Translations under genes and position numbers: made by a program
In this document: piece after piece, positions 20,684 through 29,661 of the stretch
Layout: each line of letters starts with the position of its first letter
Numbering within the stretch: position 1 is the first letter of the stretch
Notes under the pieces: generated by a model
Database searches by the model: none
Told to the model about the DNA's origin: nothing
Seen by the model: only the letters and a program-made list of their open reading frames with translations
NCBI GenBank assembly: GCA_905215665.1
Contig: CAJMQR010000002.1
Location: 1 to 32,423, forward strand
Direction of reading: 5' to 3'
Origin: an uncultured bacterium
GTDB taxonomy: Bacteria > Bacillota > Clostridia > Oscillospirales > Oscillospiraceae
DNA length: 32,423 nt

Positions 20684-21601
20684 ATGAAACATAAGGCCAG
20701 GCGCTGCGATCCAAGTGCGCTCAACAGCCGGCTGCTGCGCCGTCCGCTGCAGCGCTGCTTCCCCATTTTTGTTCTGCCCACCTTTTTAGCCTTTTGCATC
20801 GGCTTCCTATTCCCGTTCCTGTGGGGCATCTATCTTTCCTTCTGTAACTTCAACACCCCGCTGAATGCGGTCTGGAACGGACTTGAAAATTACAGTAAAA
20901 TCTTTAGCGACGACGGCTTCTGGAACGCCTTTAAGAACACGGCGGCCGTTGCGGTTGTCAGTATTGTCGTCATCAATGTGTTTGGTTTTGCGCTTGCCTA
21001 TGCGCTGACGCAGAAGCTCCGCGGCTCGAACATCTTCCGTACCGTCTTTTTCATGCCGAACCTGATCGGCGGCGTCGTTCTGGGCTATATCTGGAAGATG
21101 ATCTTTGACGGCATCCTTTACGCCTACAACACCTACCTGACTGCAAATGCCACCTACGGTTTCTGGGGACTCATCATCCTTATGGCGTGGCAGCAGATCG
21201 GGTATATGATGATTATTTATATTGCCGGCCTGCAGGCGGTGCCGGAGGACATGCTGGAGGCTGCCAAGATCGACGGCGCGAACCGCTGGCAGACGCTCTG
21301 GCGCGTCATCATCCCCAACGTTATGCCCTCGATCACCATCTGCGTGTTCCTTACCCTGACCAACTCCTTCAAGCTGTTCGACCAGAACATGGCGCTGACC
21401 GGCGGCCTTCCGGTCATCACGACCGCAACAGGTCAGGTCAGCCTGACGGAAATGCTGGCACTGAACATCCTCTCGACCTTCAACATCGGCAAGAACTGGC
21501 ACGGCGTCGCACAGGCCAAGGCAGTGATCTTCTTCCTGCTGGTTGCAGTGCTTGCTCTGGCGCAGCTCCGGTTTACCCGCTCCAAGGAGGTACAGCAATG
21601 A
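20684..21601 (+). CDS. sugar ABC transporter permease (MalF/UgpA-like)
   Basis: 305 residues with six predicted membrane helices. The cytoplasmic coupling loop EAAKIDGANRWQTLWRVIIPN is the EAA motif that docks on the ATPase. It pairs with the next permease. In-frame ATGs lie at 20675, 20678 and 20684; AAGGA at 20671-20675 is correctly spaced only for 20684. It ends in the ATGA overlap with the second permease. No ATPase gene is in this operon, so it presumably uses a shared MsmX/MsmK-type ATPase encoded elsewhere, as many Firmicute sugar importers do. Confidence 0.93.
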   Translation: MKHKARRCDPSALNSRLLRRPLQRCFPIFVLPTFLAFCIGFLFPFLWGIYLSFCNFNTPLNAVWNGLENYSKIFSDDGFWNAFKNTAAVAVVSIVVINVFGFALAYALTQKLRGSNIFRTVFFMPNLIGGVVLGYIWKMIFDGILYAYNTYLTANATYGFWGLIILMAWQQIGYMMIIYIAGLQAVPEDMLEAAKIDGANRWQTLWRVIIPNVMPSITICVFLTLTNSFKLFDQNMALTGGLPVITTATGQVSLTEMLALNILSTFNIGKNWHGVAQAKAVIFFLLVAVLALAQLRFTRSKEVQQ

Positions 21602-22446
21602 TTAAGAAACGCCGCAGCTTCGGCAGCACAATCCTGACTTTTGTCTTTGTCCTGATCTGCGCGACGTGGCTCATCCCCATCGTTGTCGTCCTGTTCAATT
21701 CCTTCAAGGACAACTCCGCGATCAATATGGAGACCTTCGCCTTTCCAAATAAGGAGAGCTTCGTCGGCTTTGCCAACTATATCAAGGGCATGACCTTCGG
21801 AAACTATCCTTTCTATAAATCCGTACTGTTCAGCCTGATCATTACGGTACTGTCTACCTTCCTGATCCTGCTGTGTACATCCATGTCCGCGTGGTATATC
21901 TCACGCGTGGGCAGCCGTGTTGCCAAAATGATCTATTTCCTCTGCGTCTTTTCCATGATTGTTCCCTTCCAGATGGTGATGTTCACACTGACGACCACTG
22001 CCGATCGGCTCAGGCTGAATACGCCGTGGACAATCCCCATTGTCTATCTGGGCTTTGGCGCGGGACTTGCCGTTTTCATGTTTACCGGCTTTGTCAAGAG
22101 CCTGCCTCTTGAGATTGAGGAGGCGGCCGCTATCGACGGCTGCGGCCCCATCCGCACCTACTTCTCCGTAGTGCTGCCCATGCTGAAGCCGACGCTGATC
22201 TCCGTGGGGATTCTGGAGGTCATGTGGATCTGGAACGATTTCCTGCTGCCTTACCGCGTGCTGGACATCAATGACTACAAGACCATCCCCGTACACATCC
22301 AGTATCTGCAGGGGAGCTACGGCTCCGTCGATCTGGGCGCGACCATGGCGGTCATCATGCTGAGCATCCTGCCGATTATTATTGTGTATCTGTTCTGCCA
22401 GAAGCACATCATCAAGGGCGTCGCCGCCGGCGCCGTGAAGGGCTGA
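21598..22446 (+). CDS. sugar ABC transporter permease (MalG/UgpE-like)
   Basis: 282 residues with six predicted membrane helices. The EAA loop is EEAAAIDGCGPIRTYFSVVL, and MFTGFVKSLP precedes it as usual. WIWNDFLLPYRVL is a MalG-type signature. The ATG lies in the 4-base overlap with the first permease, preceded by an excellent AAGGAGG (9 bases upstream). The open frame extends upstream inside the first permease gene, but that part is only an overlap frame. Confidence 0.94.
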   Translation: MIKKRRSFGSTILTFVFVLICATWLIPIVVVLFNSFKDNSAINMETFAFPNKESFVGFANYIKGMTFGNYPFYKSVLFSLIITVLSTFLILLCTSMSAWYISRVGSRVAKMIYFLCVFSMIVPFQMVMFTLTTTADRLRLNTPWTIPIVYLGFGAGLAVFMFTGFVKSLPLEIEEAAAIDGCGPIRTYFSVVLPMLKPTLISVGILEVMWIWNDFLLPYRVLDINDYKTIPVHIQYLQGSYGSVDLGATMAVIMLSILPIIIVYLFCQKHIIKGVAAGAVKG

Positions 22447-22450
22447 GACG

Positions 22451-23476
22451 ATGACCATCAAGGATCTTTCCCGTGAAACCGGATATTCCGTCGGCACCAT
22501 CTCCCGCGTGCTCAACAACCATCCCAACGTCAGCGAAAGGGCGCGGCGGGAGATCCTGCAGGCGGTGCAGCGTTCCGGCTTTGAGAGAAACAAAAACGCC
22601 AAGAACCTGAAGCAGCAATATGGAGACGGGATCCTTGCGGTGGTCACCGGTACCTCAAACGAGCTGTTTTCCCGCATGATCGAGCGCATCCAGCACACCC
22701 TGTCCGGCACCCGCTATCCGCTGACGGTGGATTACGTGGATGAGGATGCCGATCCCGTTCTGAAGGCGATACAGCTCAGCCGGGAGAAAAAGCCGCAGGG
22801 TCTGATCTTCCTCGGCGGCGACGTGCGGCTGTTTGAAAAGAGCTATGGGCAGATTTCTCTGCCCGGCGTCGTATTAACGACCGATGTTTCCTCGCTGCAT
22901 ATGCCGAATCTCTCCTCCGTTGCGACGGACGACGTCTCGGCTGCGGAATGCGTCGTGGAGCATCTGATCGCCAACGGACACAGGGACATCGGAATCATCA
23001 GCGGCGATCAGGACTGTTCCGGCCCCTCCCGGCTGCGTCTGGAGGGCTGCCTGCGTGCGCTCGCGCGCCACGGCCTGTCCCTGCCGGAGGAGCACCGCGC
23101 CACCGCGCGCTATGCGCTTGAGGACGGCTATGCCGCCGCGCAGCGCCTGCTCGACCATCCGCCGCTGACCGCGATCTTTGCAATGTCGGACGTTATGGCC
23201 TTCGGCGCAATCCGCGCGCTCTACGACCGCGGCTGCCGCGTACCGGAGGACATCTCCGTCGTCGGCTTTGACGGGCTGGAGATGTGCGCCTACTGCATGC
23301 CGAAGCTGACCACGGTTCAGCAGTCCGTCAACCGGATCGCGGACCGCGGTGTACGGCTCCTGCTGGATCATATTGAGAAGCAAACTCCAGCGCGGCATGA
23401 GACCGTTCCCTTTGTCCTGACCCGTCGGGAGAGCGTCCGGTCTCTGAGCCAAATTCCAACAGAAAGACTGAAATGA
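22451..23476 (+). CDS. LacI-family transcriptional regulator of the sugar operon
   Basis: 341 residues. The N-terminal helix-turn-helix TIKDLSRETGYSVGTISRVLNNHPNVS (residues 2-28) is typical. The hinge NAKNLKQQ departs from the usual ARSLR. A periplasmic-binding-protein-like effector domain follows, with HLIANGHRDIGIISGD, AIFAMSDVMAFGAIRAL and VPEDISVVGFDGLE. It probably binds the palindrome at 19128-19151 and releases it on sugar binding. It sits inside the operon, 4 bases after the second permease and overlapping malQ by 4 bases, so it is made from the promoter it would control: negative autoregulation (inference). Confidence 0.93.
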   Translation: MTIKDLSRETGYSVGTISRVLNNHPNVSERARREILQAVQRSGFERNKNAKNLKQQYGDGILAVVTGTSNELFSRMIERIQHTLSGTRYPLTVDYVDEDADPVLKAIQLSREKKPQGLIFLGGDVRLFEKSYGQISLPGVVLTTDVSSLHMPNLSSVATDDVSAAECVVEHLIANGHRDIGIISGDQDCSGPSRLRLEGCLRALARHGLSLPEEHRATARYALEDGYAAAQRLLDHPPLTAIFAMSDVMAFGAIRALYDRGCRVPEDISVVGFDGLEMCAYCMPKLTTVQQSVNRIADRGVRLLLDHIEKQTPARHETVPFVLTRRESVRSLSQIPTERLK

Positions 23477-24951
23477 CCATGAGAAGTTCCGGAATTTTGA
23501 TGCACATCTCCTCGCTGCCCTCGCCCTACGGAATCGGCACCTTGGGCAGGGCCGCGTATGAATTTGCAGATTTTCTTCACAGGGCGGGCCAGCATTACTG
23601 GCAGATTTTGCCGATCGGCCCGACCAGCTATGGCGACAGCCCCTATCAGAGCTTCAGCACCTGTGCGGGCAATCCCTATTTTATTGATCTGGACCTGCTG
23701 CAGGAGGACGGTCTGCTCCTGCGGGAGGAGATTGACGCGGTCGACTGGGATGCCCATTCCCGGCGCGTGGACTATGGCTTTCAGTACAGCGTCCGCTTCG
23801 ATCTGCTCTATCGCGCTTATTTGCGCGGCAGAGACCGGGACGATCAGGCCGTGCGCGAATTCCGCGCGGCAAATCCCTGGGTAGAGGAGTACGCGCTCTA
23901 TATGGCCGTCAAGCGCAGCCGCGGCATGAAGTCGTGGGAGCACTGGCCGGAGGAGATCCGCTTGCGCCGCCCGGGCGCGGCGGACACCTACGCCACCGTG
24001 CTGGCGGAGGATGTGAATTTCTTCATCTATCTGCAGTTCCTCTTCTTCTGCCAGTGGGACCGCCTGCGCGATTATGTGCATGGCCTCGGCATCCGCATCA
24101 TCGGAGATCTGCCCATCTATGTACCCTATGATTCCTGCGACGTGTGGGCAAATCCGCAGCTTTTCCAGCTCGATGAGGCCGGCCTGCCCACCAGCGTCGC
24201 GGGCGTGCCGCCGGATTATTTCAGCGAGGACGGACAGCTCTGGGGGAATCCCCTGTACGACTGGGAGCGGATGCGACAGGACGGCTATCAATGGTGGATG
24301 CAGCGCATCGCCGCGGCCGGACGCCTGTTTGACGTCATCCGCATCGACCATTTCCGCGGTTTGGAGAGCTACTGGGCCGTGCCCTACGGAGACGTCAACG
24401 CGCGCGGCGGCCGCTGGGTCAAGGGGCCGGGGTACGATTTTATCAACGCCGTGCGCCGTACCTTCCCTGATCTCAACCTGATTGCGGAGGATCTGGGCTA
24501 TCTGACGCCGGAGGTCATCAAGCTTCAGCGCGACTCCGGCTATCCGGGCATGAAGGTGCTGGAATTCGCGTTTGATCCCCGGGAGCCGAGCAACTATCTG
24601 CCCCACCGCTACACGCCCAACTGCATCTGTTACAGCGGCACGCACGACAACGAGACGCTGGCACAGTGGATGCAGAAGGCTTCGGACGAGATGATCGGAT
24701 ATACGCTGGAGTATCTCGGACTGCATGACCGCTCGGAGTGCGTCTGGGGCATCCTGCGCGCGGGCATGGCGAGCGTGGCGGATACCTTCATCGCACAGAT
24801 GCAGGACTATCTGGAGCTGGGCGAGGAGGCACGGATGAACGAGCCAGGCACGCTCGGTACGAAAAACTGGAGCTGGCGCGTGGATGCGAAGCAGCTCACC
24901 GGCGAGCTGGCGGATCGGATTGCCCGTATGACGAGGCTCTATGAAAGATAA
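23473..24951 (+). CDS. malQ: 4-alpha-glucanotransferase (amylomaltase, GH77)
   Basis: 492 residues, the usual length. MalQ moves glucan chains between maltodextrins, releasing glucose and making longer chains for phosphorylase. Signatures: GPTSYGDSPYQSFSTCAGNP near the N-terminus, nucleophile D292 in RIDHFRGLESYWAVP, acid/base E339 in LIAEDLGYLTPEV, and D392 in YSGTHDNETLAQW. All three catalytic acids are intact. The start overlaps the LacI stop (ATGA); the in-frame ATG at 23479 is an alternative. It is the last gene of the operon, pointing to starch- or glycogen-derived oligosaccharides as the imported sugar. Confidence 0.96.
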   Translation: MTMRSSGILMHISSLPSPYGIGTLGRAAYEFADFLHRAGQHYWQILPIGPTSYGDSPYQSFSTCAGNPYFIDLDLLQEDGLLLREEIDAVDWDAHSRRVDYGFQYSVRFDLLYRAYLRGRDRDDQAVREFRAANPWVEEYALYMAVKRSRGMKSWEHWPEEIRLRRPGAADTYATVLAEDVNFFIYLQFLFFCQWDRLRDYVHGLGIRIIGDLPIYVPYDSCDVWANPQLFQLDEAGLPTSVAGVPPDYFSEDGQLWGNPLYDWERMRQDGYQWWMQRIAAAGRLFDVIRIDHFRGLESYWAVPYGDVNARGGRWVKGPGYDFINAVRRTFPDLNLIAEDLGYLTPEVIKLQRDSGYPGMKVLEFAFDPREPSNYLPHRYTPNCICYSGTHDNETLAQWMQKASDEMIGYTLEYLGLHDRSECVWGILRAGMASVADTFIAQMQDYLELGEEARMNEPGTLGTKNWSWRVDAKQLTGELADRIARMTRLYER

Positions 24952-24953
24952 AC

Positions 24954-24988
24954 AGCAGGGATGCCATCCGGCATCCCTGCTATTTTGT
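24954..24988. terminator. shared terminator of malQ and rqcH
   Basis: AGCAGGGATGCC (24954-24965), loop ATCC, GGCATCCCTGCT (24970-24981), then ATTTTGTT on the + strand. The stem overlaps the rqcH stop codon (24980-24982). On the - strand the tail is GTTTATCTTTC, so it may work both ways. Confidence 0.85.
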
Positions 24989-26719
24989 TCCGGCCCGCAG
25001 CTTTTCCGGCAGCTCCGGATCCGGGGTGACAATCACCGTCTGATAGCGGTCGTACACCACCATGCCGGGCTTGGCGCCGTTGGGCTTGCGCAGATTGCGC
25101 ACCTGCGTGACGTCCACCGGCACATTCTGTCCGTTTTTTGCCTGCGAATAAAAGGCAGCGAGCATTGCCGCCTCCGTGACCGTCCGATCGGGCGGACGCA
25201 TGCCGGCGCAGGCGATGATCACATGCGTCCCGTGGAATTTCTGGATGTGCAGCCACAGGTCGTCCTTGCGCGCGGTTTTCATGGAAAGCTGGTCGTTCTG
25301 GCGGTTATTCCGGCCGACAAAAATGCGGTAGCCGTCGCCGGACACGAATTCCATCGGTTTGGAGGGCGGCAGCTTCGGCTGCTTTTTGCGGTCCGCCGGA
25401 CGGAGATAGCCGCCGGCTTCCAGCTCCTGCCGGATCTCCGCGAGGTCGGCTTCGCTCTCCGCGCGGGAGAGCTCGTCAAGCACTGCGGCCAGATATTCCG
25501 CCTCCGCCTCCCCTTGGGCGAGCTGCTGGGTGAGGATTTTTTCGGCGGTTTTGGCCTTGGCGTACTCTTTATAGAATTTCGCGGCGTTCTGCTGGGGGGA
25601 AAGCTCCGGCTTCAGCGGGATTTCGATCAGCGGAGCGTCGGCTTCATAGAAATTCTCCGCCCGCAGCAGCGCTTGTCCGCGTGTGATGGCGTGCAGGTTC
25701 GCCGTGACGATGTCGCCCATGCGGCGAAGCTGCTCCCGGTTGAGCGTGGAGTCGCGTTCCCTGCGCTGCAGCTCCAGCTTGCGCAGAACGCGCTCGTGCA
25801 GCGTGGTGACGGTTTTGCGCAGCGTCTGGGATTTCTGACGCATCCGCTCGGCGCGGTCGGTCTGCGTGTAAAAGCGATCGAGCAGCTGCGAGAAGGAGCC
25901 GCAGCGGGTTTCCTCCATGAAATCACCGTATTGCAGAATCTCCCGGTAAGAAAACTCTGCGGGAACGCCGCCGCGCAGCAGCAGTACGGGCGTAAAGCTG
26001 TCCATCGAGGCAAACTGCGCCTCCAGAAACGCCGCCAGCGCCGGCAGGAAAAGACCGGCCAGCGGCGTGTCCGTCGCACCGGTGAAACGGAAGCACAGCT
26101 CCCGCGCGATCAGCGGCGAGATGCCCGCGAAGGTGCCCAGCAGCCATTGATCCAGCCGCCGTCCCGGCTCGGTGGCGGACAAAAGGACGGCGATCTCCGC
26201 TTCGTCCGTCTCCTGCGGGATGCGCTTGTCCTGCCGGGGAGGATCGCGGTAAAACAGGCCCGGCAGGACCTGCCGCTGCTCGGACATTTCAAAGTCCACG
26301 CGACGCAGGCAGTCGAGGATGCGTCCCTCGGCGCCCGTCAGAATCAGGTTGGAATTGCGCCCCATCAGCTCCAGAATCAGCGACTTCCGGCAGGGGATAC
26401 CCATTTCGTCCGTGCAGTCGAAGATAAGCGAGACGCTGCGCTCGGCGGGCGGCTGCTGAATCTCCTGCAGGCGGCCGCCGGTCAGGTGCTTGCGCAGAAG
26501 CATACAGAACATGGGCGGCTGCGCGGGATTCTCAAAAGAGGCTTCCGTCAGGTGGATGCGGGGGCGGTTGACGTTTGCGGAGAGCAGCAGCTTCCCGCGT
26601 CCGCGCAGATGCAGAAGCACCGTATCGCGCGACGGCTGCTGGATCTTATCGACCCGACTGCCCAGCAGGGGCCGAAGCTCCCTTATCACGGCAGTGAGGA
26701 AAATGGCGTCAAAGGGCAT
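24980..26719 (-). CDS. rqcH: RqcH/NFACT ribosome quality-control protein
   Basis: 579 residues. RqcH binds split 50S subunits that still carry peptidyl-tRNA and adds C-terminal alanine tails that mark the stalled chain for degradation. Older annotations call it fibronectin-binding protein. The NFACT-N domain covers about 1-250 (PFDAIFLTAVIRELRPLLGS..., LELMGRNSNLILT). Coiled-coil arms (about 280-430, QTLRKTVTTLHERVLRKLE) follow. The NFACT-R domain is about 455-560 (GRNNRQNDQLSMKTARKDD, DLWLHIQKFHGTHVII, VDVTQVRNLRKPNGAKPG). GGAGG lies 6 bases before the ATG. It overlaps mrnC by 11 bases, joining two ribosome-related functions in one unit. Confidence 0.94.
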   Translation of the reverse strand: MPFDAIFLTAVIRELRPLLGSRVDKIQQPSRDTVLLHLRGRGKLLLSANVNRPRIHLTEASFENPAQPPMFCMLLRKHLTGGRLQEIQQPPAERSVSLIFDCTDEMGIPCRKSLILELMGRNSNLILTGAEGRILDCLRRVDFEMSEQRQVLPGLFYRDPPRQDKRIPQETDEAEIAVLLSATEPGRRLDQWLLGTFAGISPLIARELCFRFTGATDTPLAGLFLPALAAFLEAQFASMDSFTPVLLLRGGVPAEFSYREILQYGDFMEETRCGSFSQLLDRFYTQTDRAERMRQKSQTLRKTVTTLHERVLRKLELQRRERDSTLNREQLRRMGDIVTANLHAITRGQALLRAENFYEADAPLIEIPLKPELSPQQNAAKFYKEYAKAKTAEKILTQQLAQGEAEAEYLAAVLDELSRAESEADLAEIRQELEAGGYLRPADRKKQPKLPPSKPMEFVSGDGYRIFVGRNNRQNDQLSMKTARKDDLWLHIQKFHGTHVIIACAGMRPPDRTVTEAAMLAAFYSQAKNGQNVPVDVTQVRNLRKPNGAKPGMVVYDRYQTVIVTPDPELPEKLRAGTK

Positions 26720-27131
26720 GGGGAACCTCCGTCAGCTTCAGAAACAGCTCGTTTGCGCGCTCCATCCTGCCGAGCAGGAAGAGCGCACCGAACAGCGCCT
26801 CCAGCCCGGTGGCTCTGGAATACTGGGCGGGCGTGGCGTTTTTCGGAATTCCGTGGGGGTGGGCGTTGCGCCCGCGGCGGTAATAGGCGGCCTCCTCCTC
26901 GGTCAGAAGGGGAAGCAGCTTTTCGGCCAGCTCCGCCTGCGCCCCTGCGCAAACCTGCGCGACAGTGTCCCTGTGCAGGCGACCGTTAGTGCAGCCGCCG
27001 AGCATGCAAAGCCTGCTGCGCACCAGCAGCTCAAAGACCGCGTCTCCGATGTGCGCCAGAGCCAGCGCGGACATGGCGTTGACCTGCTGCGGAGTCATAT
27101 TGGGCTGAAAATAGTTCTGCAAATCGATCAT
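26709..27131 (-). CDS. mrnC: Mini-ribonuclease III
   Basis: 140 residues: an RNase III catalytic domain without a dsRNA-binding domain. Mini-III matures the ends of 23S rRNA in Firmicutes. The catalytic segment ALAHIGDAVFELLVRS holds D30, and TGLEALFGALFLLGR holds E111. RGRNAHPHGIPKNA (86-99) is a conserved basic stretch. The ATG at 27131 has only AGG directly before it, a weak ribosome binding site. Its promoter is at 27164-27192, and it is followed by rqcH with overlap. Confidence 0.93.
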   Translation of the reverse strand: MIDLQNYFQPNMTPQQVNAMSALALAHIGDAVFELLVRSRLCMLGGCTNGRLHRDTVAQVCAGAQAELAEKLLPLLTEEEAAYYRRGRNAHPHGIPKNATPAQYSRATGLEALFGALFLLGRMERANELFLKLTEVPHAL

Positions 27132-27163
27132 CCTAACATTATTTCTGCGATTATTCTGCGAAT

Positions 27164-27192
27164 ATCATACACCGGTGCGCGTTAAAATGCAA
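27164..27192 (-). promoter_or_regulatory. promoter of mrnC-rqcH
   Basis: On the - strand TTGCAT (+ 27187-27192), a 17-bp spacer and TATGAT (+ 27164-27169), about 33 bases before the mrnC ATG. Confidence 0.75.
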
Positions 27193-27263
27193 GCAGAGGA
27201 GTACCAAAGGCCGGAATTCTGCGTGAAACAGACAAATGTCCTCAAAGGAATGACAGATTCTGG

Positions 27264-27292
27264 TTGACATTTCCGGTTTTGCGGAGTAATAT
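27264..27292 (+). promoter_or_regulatory. promoter of the aminotransferase gene
   Basis: TTGACA (27264-27269), a 17-bp spacer and TAATAT (27287-27292), 33 bases before the ATG. Confidence 0.8.
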
Positions 27293-27325
27293 GTAGGGAA
27301 AGAACTCCGAAAGGAAGAAGCGCGT

Positions 27326-28606
27326 ATGAAACCCTATGCACAGTACACAAAGCAGGAGAGAACCGAAGAACTGACGGCTCTGCGGGAAAGGCTGCAAAGC
27401 TATCAGGCCCTGAAGCTGAACCTCAATATGGCGCGCGGAAAGCCCTCGAAGGCGCAGCTCGACCTGGTCAGCGACCTTCTGACCGTGCTGACCGACCCTG
27501 CCGACTGTATGGACGGCGGCATCGACGCGCGCAACTACGGCGAGCTGTCCGGCCTTCCTTCGGCAAAGAAGCTTTTTGCGGAGCTGCTTGGCACGAAGCC
27601 GGAGGAAATCCTCGTCGGCGGCAACGCCAGCCTGAATTTAATGTATGATCTGATCGCAAAGGCATGGACGCACGGCCTGAAGCATTCGCCGCGCCCCTGG
27701 TCGCAGGAGCCTGTCGTGCGCTTCCTCTGTCCCGCGCCCGGCTATGACCGGCATTTCAAGATTTCCGAAAGCTTCGGCATGGAGCTGATCTGCATCCCCA
27801 TGACGCAGACCGGCCCGGATATGGACGCGGTCGAGGCCGCCGTGAGGGACCCGGCCGTCAAGGGCATGTGGTGCGTGCCGAAGTATTCCAACCCCGACGG
27901 CATCGTCTATTCCGAAGAGACGGTCGATCGCATTGCCGCGCTGCGTCCGGCTGCGCCCGACTTCGCTCTGATGTGGGACAACGCCTACTGCATCCACGAG
28001 ATCTACGGGGAGTTTATCCCGTTTCGGGATATGCTGTCTGTCTGCCGCGCGCAGGGCAACGCCGATATGGTCTATGAATTTGCCTCGACGTCGAAGATCA
28101 CTTTCCCCGGCGCGGGTGTCGCGTGCATGGCGGCCTCGGAGGAAAACCTGAAATATCTGCTGTCTCTGCTCAGCTTCCAGACGATCAGCTACGACAAGGT
28201 CAACCAGCTCCGGCATGTGCGCTATCTGAAGGACAGGACGCACACGCTTGCGCTGATGCGGAAGCATGCGGGCCTCCTGGCGCCCAAGTTTACCGCGGTG
28301 CTGGACGCGCTGGAGCGCGAGATTGCGCCGCTGGACATCGCGCGCTGGACGCGGCCGAAGGGCGGTTACTTCATTTCCTTCTACGCCATGCCGGGCACGG
28401 CAAAGCGTGTGCTGGCGCTGTGCCGCGAGGCGGGGGTGACGATGACACCCGCGGGCGCGACCTTCCCCTACGGCGTCGATCCGCAGGACAGCAATATCCG
28501 GATTGCCCCCTCCCTGCCTCCGGTGGAGGAGCTGCGGCAGGCCATGGAGATCTTCTGCCTCTGCGTGAAGATTGCCGCGCTGGAAAAACTGGAGCAAACC
28601 CTGTAA
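27326..28606 (+). CDS. PLP aminotransferase, class Ic aspartate aminotransferase type
   Basis: 426 residues. It resembles the distinct Asp_aminotransf family (Corynebacterium AspT type) rather than classic AspC. Fold type I motifs: LNMARGKPSKAQLDLV (about 33-48), RNYGELSGLPSAKKLFAELL, VPKYSNPDGIVYS (N189), MWDNAYCIHEIY (D218, Y221) and the PLP lysine K257 in EFASTSKITFPGAGVA. The likely reaction is aspartate plus 2-oxoglutarate to oxaloacetate plus glutamate, but substrate range cannot be read from sequence. AAAGGAAG precedes the ATG. The next gene, an EamA-type exporter, starts 45 bases after the stop and is probably co-transcribed. Confidence 0.88.
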   Translation: MKPYAQYTKQERTEELTALRERLQSYQALKLNLNMARGKPSKAQLDLVSDLLTVLTDPADCMDGGIDARNYGELSGLPSAKKLFAELLGTKPEEILVGGNASLNLMYDLIAKAWTHGLKHSPRPWSQEPVVRFLCPAPGYDRHFKISESFGMELICIPMTQTGPDMDAVEAAVRDPAVKGMWCVPKYSNPDGIVYSEETVDRIAALRPAAPDFALMWDNAYCIHEIYGEFIPFRDMLSVCRAQGNADMVYEFASTSKITFPGAGVACMAASEENLKYLLSLLSFQTISYDKVNQLRHVRYLKDRTHTLALMRKHAGLLAPKFTAVLDALEREIAPLDIARWTRPKGGYFISFYAMPGTAKRVLALCREAGVTMTPAGATFPYGVDPQDSNIRIAPSLPPVEELRQAMEIFCLCVKIAALEKLEQTL

Positions 28607-28651
28607 ATCGTGAGAAACGGCGGCCGGGCCGCCGACGGAGACATAAAAACG

Positions 28652-29566
28652 ATGAAACGCAATATCCGGCAGACCCTTTTTCCGCTGCTGGCGGCCATGA
28701 TCTGGGGTGCTGCTTTTTCCGCCCAGAGCCTTTGCTCTGCGCATCTGGGACCTTTTACCATCAATACGCTGCGGTTTTTCATCGCATTTCTGGTGCTGCT
28801 TCCGGTGTGCCTGCTGCGCAGGCGCGGCGGATGGGGAACATGGCGTGACATCCTTCTGGGCAGCCTTTGCAGTGGCGCCGCGCTCTTTGCCGCTTCCAAC
28901 GCGCAGCAGTTCGGGCTGGGAAGCGGGGCCTCCGCCGGAAAGGCGGGCTTTATCACCGCACTGTATATCGTTCTGGTTCCGATCGCCGGCGTTTTTACGA
29001 AGAAAAAAAGCTCCGTGCGCCTCTGGCTGGCGGTTGCCGTCGCGGTTGCCGGAATGTATTTCCTCTGCATCAGCGACGGATTTTCCGTCGCGCTCTCCGA
29101 TCTCTGCCTGCTTGCCTGCGCGGTACTCTTCACGGCGCAAATCCTGGCGGTGGATTACTTTGTCCGGAAGGTGGATGGCTTCGTGCTGTCCTGCGGGCAG
29201 TTTCTGGTCGCGGCGCTGCTTTCCTCGATCTTCCTGTTTACCGGGGAGACGGTGACGGGAGAGGGGCTTCTGGCCTGCCTCTGGCCGCTGCTGTATATCG
29301 CGGTGTTTTCAAGCTGCGTGGGCTATACGCTGCAGATTCTGGCGCAGAAGGACGGCAATCCGGTGCTGGTTTCCCTGCTGCTGAGTCTGGAATCCTTCTT
29401 TGCCGCCGTATTCGGCGCGCTGCTGCTGCACGAGCGGCTGACCGGCCGCGAGCTGCTGGGCTGCGGACTGATGGTTGCCGCCATCATTCTTGCGGAGCTG
29501 CCCGCGCGAACGGGCAGAAAGGGTGGGAAGTCCGTCCCGCCGCAGGCAGAGGAACCGATGCGGTGA
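28652..29566 (+). CDS. EamA/DMT-family membrane transporter
   Basis: 304 residues with ten predicted membrane helices in two EamA repeats. The first opens with LFPLLAAMIWGAAFSAQS. The second begins about 145 (LCLLACAVLFTAQILAVDYF) and ends with the conserved LLLSLESFFAAVFGALLLHERLTGRELLG stretch (split here only by the loop). Such proteins export amino acids or other metabolites; the substrate is unknown. The ATG at 28652 is preferred over the upstream GTG 28610 because similarity starts there, although its GGAG is 11 bases away. Pairing with an aminotransferase hints at amino-acid efflux, weakly. Confidence 0.85.
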   Translation: MKRNIRQTLFPLLAAMIWGAAFSAQSLCSAHLGPFTINTLRFFIAFLVLLPVCLLRRRGGWGTWRDILLGSLCSGAALFAASNAQQFGLGSGASAGKAGFITALYIVLVPIAGVFTKKKSSVRLWLAVAVAVAGMYFLCISDGFSVALSDLCLLACAVLFTAQILAVDYFVRKVDGFVLSCGQFLVAALLSSIFLFTGETVTGEGLLACLWPLLYIAVFSSCVGYTLQILAQKDGNPVLVSLLLSLESFFAAVFGALLLHERLTGRELLGCGLMVAAIILAELPARTGRKGGKSVPPQAEEPMR

Positions 29567-29610
29567 CGGAACTCGGCGGCAAATTGCCGGATTCCGCTGA
29601 GACGGTCATT

Positions 29611-29648
29611 AAAAAAACAGGCATCCGTATATTCCATACGGATGCCTG
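29611..29648. terminator. terminator shared by the EamA gene and the P-loop/CYTH gene
   Basis: A 13-bp perfect stem (CAGGCATCCGTAT 29618-29630 with 29636-29648), loop ATTCC. On the - strand it is followed by seven Ts (+ 29611-29617), making it strongest for the gene at 29662. On the + strand the tail is ACTGTTTTAG. Confidence 0.9.
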
Positions 29649-29661
29649 ACTGTTTTAGCGG

